Positions 26,125 to 34,163 of a stretch of DNA of 64,000 bases are shown here, piece after piece. Under the pieces are notes generated by a model, which was given only the letters and a program-made list of their open reading frames with translations, did not search any database and was not told the origin of the DNA. How positions within the stretch are numbered: position 1 is the first letter of the stretch; the number at the start of each line of letters is the position of its first letter. Origin of the DNA: Streptomyces sp. NBC_00690. GTDB taxonomy: Bacteria > Actinomycetota > Actinomycetes > Streptomycetales > Streptomycetaceae. The DNA is taken from NCBI RefSeq assembly GCF_036226685.1, contig NZ_CP109009.1, forward strand, positions 2,728,001 to 2,792,000, read 5' to 3'. The translations under genes were made by a program, and so were the position numbers.

Positions 26125-27912
26125 ATGGCCGATCCGGCGGGGCTTCGACTGGGACCACTGCTGCGGTACGTCGACTGGGAGACCAAGGACCATGCGACGG
26201 TCTGGGTCGAGACCGACCGCGCGTGCACGGTCGAGGTCATCGGCGCGGACGGCTCCCAGGGCTCCGGCCCCACCTTCGCGATCGCCGGCCACCACTACGC
26301 GCTGGTGACGGTCCGCGGACTGACGCCCGGCACCAGTACCCCGTACGAAGTCCTGCTGGACGGTGCGCGGGTCTGGCCGCTGACGGACTCGCCCTTCCCC
26401 CCGTCGACCATCACCACGCCCCCGGAGTCCTCGACCGGTGTCACCGTCTCGTTCGGGTCCTGCCGCTGGGCCGCGGCGCCCGCGGACGAGCACGACCCCG
26501 TAGGCCCGGACGCACTCGACACCCTGGCCGCCCGGATCGCCGCCGACCCGAGCGGACCGCGCCCGGATGTCCTGCTCCTCCTCGGCGATCAGGTGTACGC
26601 GGACGAGACGTCCGAGGCGACCCGAGCCTGGCTCGCCGAGCGGCGCGACCTCGACGAGGCTCCCGGCGCCGAGGTCACCGACTATGAGGAGTACACCCGG
26701 CTCTACGACGAGTCCTGGCTCGACCCGGAGGTGCGCTGGCTGCTCTCCACCGTCCCCAGCTGCATGATCTTCGACGATCACGACCTGATCGACGACTGGA
26801 ACACCAGCGCCGCCTGGCTGGCGGAGATGCGCACCCTCCCGTGGTGGCGGGAGCGTGTCGTCAGCGGACTGATGTCGTACTGGGTCTACCAGCACCTCGG
26901 CAATCTCCCACCGAAGGAACTGGAGTCGGACGGGCTGTTCGCCGCCGTCACATCGGCGGCCGACGGCACCGCCACGCTGCGCGAGTTCGCGGTACGGGCG
27001 GACGACGATCCGCTCTCCACCCGCTGGAGCTACCGCCGCGACTTCGACCGTACGCGGCTGCTCATGGTGGACACCCGGGCGGCTCGGGTCCTCGAAGAAC
27101 AGCATCGGGCCATGCTCGACCCGGATGAGGCCCGCTGGGTCAGGGACCAGGCGCTGGACGGCCTGCGCGAGGCGGCGGGCGCGACCACGGCCGCGGGGCC
27201 ACTGGCGACGGAGCCACTGGCGACGGAGGGACCGACGGCGGTGGGGCCGTACGACCACCTCCTCATCGGCACCTCGCTGCCCTGGCTGCTGCCGCCCCTC
27301 ATCCATGACACGGAGAGCTGGAACGCGGCACTGTGCCGGGGCGAACGCGGAGCCCGTTGGGCACGGTTCGGCGAACGGCTGCGGCGCGGGGCCGACCTGG
27401 AGCACTGGGCGGCCTTCCCGCGCTCCTTCGACGAACTGACCGCCCTGGTGGCCGAGGTCGGCACGGGCGACCACGCCCCGGCGACGATCTGCGTGCTCTC
27501 CGGGGACGTGCACCACGCATATGTGGCGGAGCCGGACTGGCGCGGTGCGGGAGATCCGGACGCCCGGGTGTACCAACTGACCTGCTCCCCCGTGCACAAC
27601 TCCATCCCCAGGATGATCCAGCTGGGCTTCCACTTCGGTTGGAGCCGCTTGGGGCGGCGGCTGGGACACGTGCTGGCACGCCACGGGCGGACCGGGAGGC
27701 CGCCGGTGCACTGGTCCCGGTCGGGCGGGCCCTGGTTCGGGAATCAGTTGATGACCCTGACGCTGCGCGGACGCTCGGCACGGCTGAGATTGGAACAGGC
27801 CCGGACGGGGCAGCCGACCGCACGGGACGCGGACGCCCGCGGTGCCGCTCGTCTACTGACTGTGGATGAAAGGGAGTTGGGCCCGTCGAGCGCTCGGCGT
27901 CCACGCGAATGA
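26125..27912 (+). CDS. PhoD-like metallophosphatase family protein
   Basis: The 595-residue protein begins with an Ig-like domain (about 1-110) and continues with a PhoD-like metallophosphatase: VSFGSCRWAA, LLLLGDQVYADETS, MIFDDHDLIDDWN and VLSGDVHHAYVAE supply the metal ligands. No signal peptide is visible, so unlike secreted PhoD it probably acts in the cytoplasm. Many homologues have been annotated as alkaline phosphatase D by fold only. A strong GGAGGAGG precedes the ATG at 26125. The repeats AGPLATEPLATEGPTA (about 385-400) are a low-complexity insert. Confidence 0.88.
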   Translation: MADPAGLRLGPLLRYVDWETKDHATVWVETDRACTVEVIGADGSQGSGPTFAIAGHHYALVTVRGLTPGTSTPYEVLLDGARVWPLTDSPFPPSTITTPPESSTGVTVSFGSCRWAAAPADEHDPVGPDALDTLAARIAADPSGPRPDVLLLLGDQVYADETSEATRAWLAERRDLDEAPGAEVTDYEEYTRLYDESWLDPEVRWLLSTVPSCMIFDDHDLIDDWNTSAAWLAEMRTLPWWRERVVSGLMSYWVYQHLGNLPPKELESDGLFAAVTSAADGTATLREFAVRADDDPLSTRWSYRRDFDRTRLLMVDTRAARVLEEQHRAMLDPDEARWVRDQALDGLREAAGATTAAGPLATEPLATEGPTAVGPYDHLLIGTSLPWLLPPLIHDTESWNAALCRGERGARWARFGERLRRGADLEHWAAFPRSFDELTALVAEVGTGDHAPATICVLSGDVHHAYVAEPDWRGAGDPDARVYQLTCSPVHNSIPRMIQLGFHFGWSRLGRRLGHVLARHGRTGRPPVHWSRSGGPWFGNQLMTLTLRGRSARLRLEQARTGQPTARDADARGAARLLTVDERELGPSSARRPRE

Positions 27913-27948
27913 GAGTTGTATGAGAAACATCCGAAAATCGAATGTTGA

Positions 27949-27958
27949 ACTTGCAAGT
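27949..27958. promoter_or_regulatory. Palindrome ACTTGCAAGT in AT-rich promoter of the DoxX gene
   Basis: A 10-bp perfect palindrome sits in the most AT-rich stretch of the neighbourhood, 64 bp upstream of the DoxX start. It resembles sites used by HxlR/MarR-type redox regulators, which often control DoxX-type genes. Confidence 0.4.
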
Positions 27959-28021
27959 ACATTTTAGGACTGCCTTACTTGGGTCGATAGGTTCCCGTCC
28001 CCCCACACACGGAGTCCCCCC

Positions 28022-28501
28022 ATGACTCAGAACTCATTGAGCACCAAGCTCGATCAGTCCCAGCCGTACGCACTGGGCCTCTTCCGCATCGTCATAGGAC
28101 TGCTGTTCGCCTGCCACGGCGCCGCCTCCCTCTTCGGCGTACTCGGCGGGGCGCACGGCGGAGGCACCATCGAAGCCGGCACCTGGCCCGGCTGGTACGC
28201 GGCGGTGATCCAACTCGTCGGCGGCGGACTGGTGCTCATCGGCGCACTGACCCGCAGCGCCGCTTTCATCTGCTCGGGCTCGATGGCATACGCGTACTTC
28301 AAGGTCCACCAGCCCGAGGGCCTGTTCCCGCTGGAGAACGCCGGGGAGGCGTCGGCCTTCTTCTGCTGGGCCTTCCTCCTGCTGGTCTTCACCGGCCCTG
28401 GCGCATTCGCCGTGGACCAACTGCTCGGCTCTCGCGGTGAAACACGCGTGACCGCACGGGACCAGGACAGCGAACACCAGCGGAAAGCAGCCACCGCCTA
28501 A
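28022..28501 (+). CDS. DoxX-family membrane protein
   Basis: The 159-residue protein has four transmembrane segments in the DoxX pattern: LGLFRIVIGLLFACHGAASLFG, WYAAVIQLVGGGLVLIGALTRSAAFICSGSMAYAYF and FCWAFLLLVFTGPGAFAVDQLL. DoxX proteins are quinone/thiol-related membrane proteins linked to oxidative or envelope stress. The ATG at 28022 is used. The cytoplasmic tail is charged. Confidence 0.9.
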   Translation: MTQNSLSTKLDQSQPYALGLFRIVIGLLFACHGAASLFGVLGGAHGGGTIEAGTWPGWYAAVIQLVGGGLVLIGALTRSAAFICSGSMAYAYFKVHQPEGLFPLENAGEASAFFCWAFLLLVFTGPGAFAVDQLLGSRGETRVTARDQDSEHQRKAATA

Positions 28502-28804
28502 GGAAGGACCACATACTCGGCCACGACGAGGCCGAGCGGCCAGGGCGGTGCCCCCCACCTGAATCCGCCTTCGCACCATCGATTTCAGCAGCGCCTACGG
28601 CCTCTTCAAGTGAGGCTTTAGGCGCTGTTGACATCATGCCCACGGGTCTGAATCCAGACAGAAAGTGATGATCACAACAACGTTGGGCCCCGAGTGATCA
28701 AAAGGGGGACTTCCCGCGTACGCTGTACAGCTGTTACTGCCGCGCGCCAACGACCACAGTACGTAGCGGCAGGCTCACTAAACGGGGAATCGGGGAGAGA
28801 CAAG
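28502..28804 (+). other. 303-bp intergenic leader of the DedA gene
   Basis: No gene is visible. A TTGACA hexamer at 28628-28633 is a candidate -35 box. Two TGATCA motifs occur around 28667 and 28696. GGGAGAG just before 28805 is the ribosome site of the DedA gene. Confidence 0.5.
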
Positions 28805-29458
28805 GTGCTGGAAAGTCTGGGGTTCCTGACCGGCAGCCCTTGGATCTACGCGATCATCGGTTTGTCCGTACTGCTCGATGTGTTCCTCCCGGTGCTCCCG
28901 AGCGGAGTACTGGTGATCGCCGCGGCCACCGCAGCCGCCGCGGCCGGTTCCACTACGGCCACCAAGGTCGCCGGAGCGGCCGAAAAGGTGCCGCACGAGG
29001 TGCCCTCGCTCCTGATCCTGATCCTCTGCGCAGCCACGGCTTCCGTGGTCGGCGATCTGGTCGCCTACCGGCTCGCGCGCCGCGGCGGTGACCGCTTCGA
29101 CCGGGCCATCGCCAAGTCACGACGGCTCACCAAGGCGCAGGCCAAACTCGGCACCGCGCTCAACCGCGGTGGCGGCGCACTCGTCGTGATCGCCCGCTTC
29201 GCACCCGCAGGACGCTCGCTGGTCTCCCTCGCGGCCGGCACGGCACACCGCAAGGTGAAGGAGTTCCTTCCCTGGTCGGCGCTGGCGGGAGTGGCCTGGG
29301 CTGGCTACAGCGTGGGCCTCGGCTACTTCGGCGGCCAGTGGCTGGGCGCCAGTTGGGTCGGCGCGGCGATCTCCGTGCTCGCGTTGTTCGGAGCAGGCGC
29401 ACTCGCCGCGTTCGTCATGCGGCGTCCGACGCGGCAGCCCGCTCCCGAGACGGTTTAG
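28805..29458 (+). CDS. DedA-family membrane protein (paralogue 1)
   Basis: The 217-residue protein has the DedA/SNARE-associated fold: an N-terminal re-entrant loop region LLDVFLPVLPSGVLVIAA, a central VIARFAPAGRSLVSLAAG (the R-x-x-P-x-x-R motif) and C-terminal helices. DedA proteins are lipid scramblases/flippases or proton-coupled transporters. The second membrane-embedded acidic residue is Gly here (PSG), while the later paralogue has Glu (PSE). The GTG at 28805 follows CGGGGAGAG. Its 3' end overlaps the convergent DUF2277 gene by 44 bp. Confidence 0.88.
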   Translation: MLESLGFLTGSPWIYAIIGLSVLLDVFLPVLPSGVLVIAAATAAAAAGSTTATKVAGAAEKVPHEVPSLLILILCAATASVVGDLVAYRLARRGGDRFDRAIAKSRRLTKAQAKLGTALNRGGGALVVIARFAPAGRSLVSLAAGTAHRKVKEFLPWSALAGVAWAGYSVGLGYFGGQWLGASWVGAAISVLALFGAGALAAFVMRRPTRQPAPETV

Positions 29459-29666
29459 CCCCTCTGATCTCCAACCCGTCGAGCAGCTTCTGCGTCGCTT
29501 CGGCTATCTCGTCGACGGCCCGGTCGAAAACCTCACGGTTGTGCTCGGCCGGCGCCCGGAAACCGGACACCTTGCGGACGTACTGAAGTGCGGCGGCGCG
29601 CACATCGTCCTCGGTCGCCTCGTCGGGCAGGACCGGTGGGCGGAGGGTCTTGATACTGCGGCACAT
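29415..29666 (-). CDS. DUF2277 family protein
   Basis: The 83-residue protein begins MCRSIKTLRPP and continues EATEDDVRAAALQYVRKVSGFRAP, a match to the DUF2277 family. It is small and cytoplasmic, with an N-terminal Cys as a possible ligand. No function is known. The stop lies inside the end of the DedA gene on the other strand, an unusual 44-bp 3' overlap, so its last residues are shared coding sequence. Confidence 0.85.
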   Translation of the reverse strand: MCRSIKTLRPPVLPDEATEDDVRAAALQYVRKVSGFRAPAEHNREVFDRAVDEIAEATQKLLDGLEIRGAKPSRERAAASDAA

Positions 29667-29670
29667 GCTT

Positions 29671-30135
29671 TCAGTCTGCCTCTCTGGGACTCGATGCGTG
29701 GGGCAGCACAGGAAAATTCCGTACATATCTACGCTGCCACGGTGTTTCCACTGCATGTCGGTCATAGCCTGCGCGTACGAAGGCGACCGCCTCCTCGGGG
29801 GGACAACCGTCGAGGACCGCCACACAGGCGAGCGCCGTCCCGGTCCGCCCCCGACCGCCCTCGCAGGCGACCTCCACCCGCTCATGCGCTGCACGCTCCC
29901 ACAGCTCGGCGAAGAGCTGTCGGGCCAGCTCACGATCGCGCGGCAGCCGGAAGTCGGGCCACGGCAGCCAGCGGGACTGCCAGGCCACCTCGGGTGGCTG
30001 CCGCCCCAGCAGGTACACGGCGAAGTCCGGGGTGTCCCCGTCGGGCAGCGGCCGTCGCAGACCACGCCCGCGGATGGTCCTCCCGGAGGGCAACCGCAGC
30101 ACACCCGGCGCATCCGGCGCCCAGGGGCCGCTCAT
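29671..30135 (-). CDS. Protein-tyrosine-phosphatase-like protein
   Basis: The 154-residue protein has the PTP loop VEVACEGGRGRTGTAL with the C-x5-R motif (C91 to R97). The general-acid loop may be WPDFRLP upstream. It resembles small bacterial dual-specificity phosphatases. The start is placed at the ATG at 30135 (MSGPWAPDAPGVLRLPSG), because upstream in-frame residues are not conserved-looking; no strong ribosome site is seen. It ends four bases before the DUF2277 gene start, so both may be co-transcribed. Confidence 0.82.
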   Translation of the reverse strand: MSGPWAPDAPGVLRLPSGRTIRGRGLRRPLPDGDTPDFAVYLLGRQPPEVAWQSRWLPWPDFRLPRDRELARQLFAELWERAAHERVEVACEGGRGRTGTALACVAVLDGCPPEEAVAFVRAGYDRHAVETPWQRRYVRNFPVLPHASSPREAD

Positions 30136-30350
30136 CGAAGCCGACCCGGCGCCGCTGGTGACGCGCTCACACATCCGGTGGTCATCGGAGATCCGTCCTC
30201 GTTCCACACCGCTCGTCGGCCCGACCGTGGAGCCCGGGCCCGGTCTTCGGCGCACCCGGCCATGCCACAGCGCGCCAGTGAAAACCATACGATCATGAGA
30301 TCGCGCACGTGGGGCGTTCACCGCCTTGCCGCACTCGGTGCGGTACCCGG

Positions 30351-31166
30351 CTACTTCTCCCGAGCGGGTGATCCACCGCCCATTGCGGGGACGCCAGCCA
30401 CACTGATCGCATCGTGATCATCCGGGTCCTCGGGGTCGAACCAGACGGTGACACCATCCCGCACCTGCGGGACGCATGACCGGTCGAACAACTCGTAGCG
30501 GGTGACCCTGCGATCCGTACCACCACGGTCCGTGAACACGACGACGAACCGGATCCGCGGCCTGCCCCCCACCTCCGTCCCCGTCTCCGACACCTCGATG
30601 ACTCGCCCGGTCGTGCACACTCCGCCGGCCATGACCTCGTGGGCACGGGCCTCCCGATGGGACTCACGGGCCGAGGCCGCCACGATGACGAGGATCCGTA
30701 CGACGACGAACGCGAGCAGCAGCAGGGGTGCCCACCACTGTGCGGTCCATGCCGCCCACTCCCCCGGCCCCCAGGACACACCACGACGGCCCGCGCCATC
30801 GACGTCAGTGCCCGGGTCGGGTGCCAGCACCCACAAGGCACCGGCCCCGAGACAGAACCCGGTACCGACACTCGTACCGAAGACGGCCAACGGCACCACC
30901 GAGGCTGGCGTCCCACCCCACCCGTGCGCGAGCGCCGACCGCGCCGACCCATGGACCATCGGACCGAGGAACAGGGCGACGAAGGAGGCCCAGAGCAGCC
31001 CCGGAGTCCCGTTGGAGGGCTCGGTGTCGGGCGTCAGATAGAGCGAGCCGACTGGGTGGCGCGCAAGGTCGGCGATGGAGAGTCCGCCGAGGAACCAGAC
31101 CCCGCCGTAGAGCAACAGCACAAGGCCCGTGACGGCCCCCGCCCGAAGGCGACCACGACCGATCAC
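30351..31166 (-). CDS. Membrane protein with C-terminal DUF3592-like soluble domain
   Basis: The 271-residue protein has about four transmembrane segments (near residues 10-30, 55-75, 95-115 and 140-165). A soluble C-terminal part (about 185-270) contains VCTTGRVIEVSETG, RIRFVVVFTDRGG and CVPQVRDGVTVWFDPEDPDDH, the beta-strand pattern of DUF3592. I picked the GTG at 31166 because GAGGGGAG lies six bases upstream. Function unknown. Confidence 0.7.
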   Translation of the reverse strand: MIGRGRLRAGAVTGLVLLLYGGVWFLGGLSIADLARHPVGSLYLTPDTEPSNGTPGLLWASFVALFLGPMVHGSARSALAHGWGGTPASVVPLAVFGTSVGTGFCLGAGALWVLAPDPGTDVDGAGRRGVSWGPGEWAAWTAQWWAPLLLLAFVVVRILVIVAASARESHREARAHEVMAGGVCTTGRVIEVSETGTEVGGRPRIRFVVVFTDRGGTDRRVTRYELFDRSCVPQVRDGVTVWFDPEDPDDHDAISVAGVPAMGGGSPAREK

Positions 31167-31423
31167 CGCCAACTCCCCTCGCTCCCGTACGACGGCACGA
31201 TCGACGTGCCCACTCCCCACCCCCGACGGAGAGCGTTCGGCAGGACTCTAGGCAGCCCTGGTCGCCCTGGGAGGCACCCGCACTGCGAGGTGCCCCCTGC
31301 CCGACACCAAACGACCGTCCACGGCGGGGAACGCTCCGCCCCACCGCCCCGCATTCACCTGAGAGCATTCACCGGTGAGGCCCACGGGGCTTCAGCATCG
31401 CCACCGGCCCCAAGGAGCTCGAT

Positions 31424-31570
31424 ATGGCCGACTACCTCGGCGGGGTCGTCATCGCACTCGTCTGCACGGGCATCGGATACCTGCTGACGGACGATCTATG
31501 GGCGGCCACGAGCGGCGGTGTCGTCGCCCTCGTCACGGTGGTGGTCCCGCGCTTTATGAAGTCCCGCTGA
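31424..31570 (+). CDS. 48-residue small membrane protein
   Basis: This gene is too short for usual ORF cut-offs. AAGGAG ends about 9 bases before an ATG. The product, starting MADYLGGVVIALVCTGIGYL, has two hydrophobic segments (about 5-22 and 30-42) around a short DDLWAAT link and ends in RFMKSR, so it should be a helical hairpin with basic C-terminus. No family is recognised. Confidence 0.7.
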   Translation: MADYLGGVVIALVCTGIGYLLTDDLWAATSGGVVALVTVVVPRFMKSR

Positions 31571-31837
31571 GGCGCGCCCGGTTCTTCTTCCGGGTGGCAG
31601 GCCGGCAGAGAGCCCTCACAGCTCTGCACCTGGCGCAGGGGCACAGTGAACAGGGCGATGCCGAACAGTGCAGCGCCGGAGCCGGACGCGATTTCACGAT
31701 GACACGGGGTACCACCACAGGGTGGCCAGGACGCCCGTTGCCGCGGACCGCTGCGCCGGGCGGGCACTCTTGGGAAACTCCTCCCGAAGCACCCGGCTGC
31801 ACAAGCACCCGCCCCGTCTCACCCCGGAGGACCACCG

Positions 31838-32002
31838 ATGACGGCAACGACGAACCGACTCGTCCTGTGCACACTGGCCAGCCTGATCGCCCTCGCCGCC
31901 ACCACGCTCCTGGTCACCACCCCGATCTGGCTCTGGGTGCTCTGGGCAGCGCTGGCCCTGGTGACGGTGTGGGTTGTCGCCACGGACTCGCGCAGTAACT
32001 AA
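31838..32002 (+). CDS. 54-residue small membrane protein whose stop codon is the IS5 target site
   Basis: CGGAGG lies 6 bases before an ATG. The product has two hydrophobic helices (about 8-28 and 30-48: ...TTLLVTTPIWLWVLWAALAL) and ends TDSRSN. The TAA stop (32000-32002) is also the left copy of the 3-bp target duplication of the IS5 element. Removing the IS restores the same reading frame and stop, so the protein is intact. Confidence 0.7.
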   Translation: MTATTNRLVLCTLASLIALAATTLLVTTPIWLWVLWAALALVTVWVVATDSRSN

Positions 32003-32895
32003 GAGGAGCTAACAGAAAGCTGTGGTGGAAGCCATGTCCTCTTCCCCTGGCGGATCGTTGGGCGGGGTATGGGGAAGGGGAATGGTCCGCCGTGGGTGGT
32101 GTCGGACGACCTGTGGATGCGGGTCGAGCCGCTGCTGCCGGTCAGGCAGCGCCGGTCGTGCAACCCGGGGCGGCTGCCGCTTGATGACCGCGGTTGCCTG
32201 CAGGGCATCTTGTTCGTGCTGCACACCGGGATCCAGTGGGAGTGGCTGCCGCAGGAGCTCGGGTTCGGCTCCGGAATGACGTGCTGGCGGAGGCTGCGGG
32301 ACTGGCACGAGGCCGGTGTCTGGGACCGGCTGCACCAGCTGCTTCTCACCGAACTGCATCGCGCGGGGAAGCTGGACTGGTCCCGGGCGGTGATCGACGG
32401 CTCGCACCGCCAAGCCCGTCGGGGCGGCCCAAAACCGGGCCGAGCCCGGTCGACCGCGCCCGGCCCGGCTCGAAGCACCACATCATCACCGATGCCGTCG
32501 GCACACCGCTTGCCATCACCCTGACCGGCGGAAACCGCCACGACGTCACCCAGCTACTGCCCCTACTCGACGCGATCCCCCGCATCCGCGGGACCACCGG
32601 CCGGCCACGCCACCGTCCCCGGCAGCTGTTCGCCGACCGAGGCTACGACTACGACAAGTACCGCCGACTGCTGTGGAAGCGCGGCATCAAACCAGTCATC
32701 GCTCGCCGGGGCGTGCCCCACGGCTCCGGCCTAGGCACTGTTCGGTGGGTCGTCGAGCGCACGAACGCTTGGATTCATGGCTTCCGACGGCTACGGATCC
32801 GCTGGGACATCCGCGACGACATCCACGAAGCGTTCCTGAAACTCGCCTGCTGCGTGATCACCTACAGACGAGTCCAGGCATTGTGTTAGCTCCTC
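32003..32895 (+). mobile_element. IS5-family insertion sequence (about 893 bp)
   Basis: Perfect 12-bp inverted ends GAGGAGCTAACA (32003-32014 and complement 32884-32895) bound a two-frame DDE transposase. TAA flanks both ends (32000-32002, 32896-32898), a 3-bp target duplication. Length, ends and frameshift fit the IS427-type group of IS5. Confidence 0.9.
32069..32889 (+). CDS. IS5-family DDE transposase made by programmed -1 frameshift
   Basis: The first frame (32069-32524) gives MGKGNGPPWVVSDDLWMRVEPLLP...SRAVIDGSH with the first catalytic Asp. The second frame (to 32889) supplies LFADRGYDYDK (second Asp) and VRWVVERTNAWIHGFRRLRIRWD (Glu). The slippery heptamer CCCAAAA at 32428-32434 sits where the two frames join: codons CCA AAA slip by -1 to CCC AAA, giving GGPKTGPSP. 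The fused enzyme is full length, so the IS may still move. Confidence 0.88.
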
Positions 32896-32910
32896 TAAGG
32901 CAGTTCTCCC

Positions 32911-33093
32911 TCACCCGACCCGTCGGGCGATCCGATCCCGCAACTCCGCGGCCACACCACCCTCATCGGTCCCGGCCTGAGCCAGCAGACCGAGAAGCAC
33001 GACGACGGCCCGCGCCTCACCGGCGGTGAGCAGCGGCAACGGCTCCCCCGGCTCTTGGACGAGTTCTTCAAGGACTTCGGAAAGATCGGTCAT
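32911..33093 (-). CDS. Possible 60-residue small protein
   Basis: The frame MTDLSEVLEELVQEP...LLTAGEARAVVVLLGLLAQAG...ELRDRIARRVG has coherent amphipathic helical content and resembles small actinobacterial proteins, but no Shine-Dalgarno is evident and the evidence is thin. The IS5 element ends only 15 bp beyond its stop. Confidence 0.45.
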   Translation of the reverse strand: MTDLSEVLEELVQEPGEPLPLLTAGEARAVVVLLGLLAQAGTDEGGVAAELRDRIARRVG

Positions 33094-33257
33094 GCCACGG
33101 TGAACGCAAGGACCGCGCCGCGGGTCACGCGCCGACGGACAGCAGCTTCAGCGGGCACGTCGGCACCTTGGCACTTTGGCACCTTGGCGCGGATCGTACG
33201 TGCCAAGGTGCCGGGTGATGCTTTCCGACGGGTCGTACGGGTCCGAGGAGGCGCTGG

Positions 33258-33476
33258 TCAGCCGCAGCAGCCCCCGCCGCAGCACCCACCGCCACCGCCG
33301 CCGCCCGACTGCGGTGCGGGTGCCGCGGAGGTCCCTCCCACGGCGACGGTCGACAGCAGCTTCACGGTGTCCTCGTGCCCGGCAGGACAACTCGCCGGAT
33401 CGGAGGACTGGGCCATGGGCCGGTTCACTTCGAAGGTGTCGCCACAACTGCGGCAGCGGAAATCGTAACGAGGCAT
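33258..33476 (-). CDS. FmdB-family zinc-ribbon protein
   Basis: The 72-residue protein opens MPRYDFRCRSCGDTFEV with a CxxC; a further lone Cys in ASCPAGHED may complete a partial ribbon. The C-terminus is a Gly/Cys stretch (GGGGGGGCCGGGCCG), common in this family. It lies ten bases downstream of the DUF4383 gene on the same strand. Confidence 0.85.
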   Translation of the reverse strand: MPRYDFRCRSCGDTFEVNRPMAQSSDPASCPAGHEDTVKLLSTVAVGGTSAAPAPQSGGGGGGGCCGGGCCG

Positions 33477-33485
33477 GTGCTCAGG

Positions 33486-34088
33486 CTACGCGGTCGGTCC
33501 ATGGCCCCCTTCGGCCCTCGACCGGGCCAGGGCGTCCGCGGCATCAGGCGTGGTCGCTGCCATGTCCGCGCTGGGTCCGCGCTGCTCGGGATGTCTGGCC
33601 CGCCAGTAGGGATTGTCGTGCGGCAGCGTCGAACTAACCCTCCCGTACATGCCGAAGAACATCAGCAGCACACCGACGACAAAACTGAACAGCACGTTCT
33701 GGATCTCGAACGCCAGCGGGTTGAAGCTGGTGTCCAACAGCGCCAGATTGATGAAACCGCTCCCGATGAACGCAACGCCGAGCACCATGTTCAGCGTCGA
33801 GGCGAAATTGCCGCCGACGACCATGCCGACGAACAGCAGCACTCCGACGCAGATGGACAGCACGCTCAGCGCACCGTTGGTGTTCAACCCGGCGACCGTG
33901 TCGCCCTGGGTGTCGAAGAAGCCGATCTTGTCGATCAAGCCCAGAATGCCGAAGACCAGCAACAACAGACCCATCAGCCCGGCGCCCACACGGTAGACGC
34001 GGCTCAGCCGGTGATCCACCGGAAGGTGCTCGTCGAACCGGACCCGGCGCGAACGGGAATCCTTGCGATGCAGTACGTGTGCGGCCAT
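33486..34088 (-). CDS. DUF4383 membrane protein
   Basis: The 200-residue protein has four transmembrane helices (about 33-53, 73-93, 99-118 and 130-148). The DUF4383 pattern is visible in VYRVGAGLMGLLLLVFGILGL and LVGGNFASTLNMVLGVAFIGSG-like segments. AGGAGG precedes the ATG at 34088. The C-terminus is Ala/Arg-rich and unstructured. Function unknown, possibly membrane stress. Confidence 0.85.
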   Translation of the reverse strand: MAAHVLHRKDSRSRRVRFDEHLPVDHRLSRVYRVGAGLMGLLLLVFGILGLIDKIGFFDTQGDTVAGLNTNGALSVLSICVGVLLFVGMVVGGNFASTLNMVLGVAFIGSGFINLALLDTSFNPLAFEIQNVLFSFVVGVLLMFFGMYGRVSSTLPHDNPYWRARHPEQRGPSADMAATTPDAADALARSRAEGGHGPTA

Positions 34089-34163
34089 GTCCGGCCTCCT
34101 TGAGTACGTACCCGTACCACCAAGCATCCGCCAGCGGCCCGCCCCGGACAACTGCGACCCGGC

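Noticed and set aside
26029..27711. Minus-strand 560-codon frame opposite the PhoD-like gene
   Set aside because: Shadow of a strong plus-strand gene with metal-binding motifs; composition is not protein-like.
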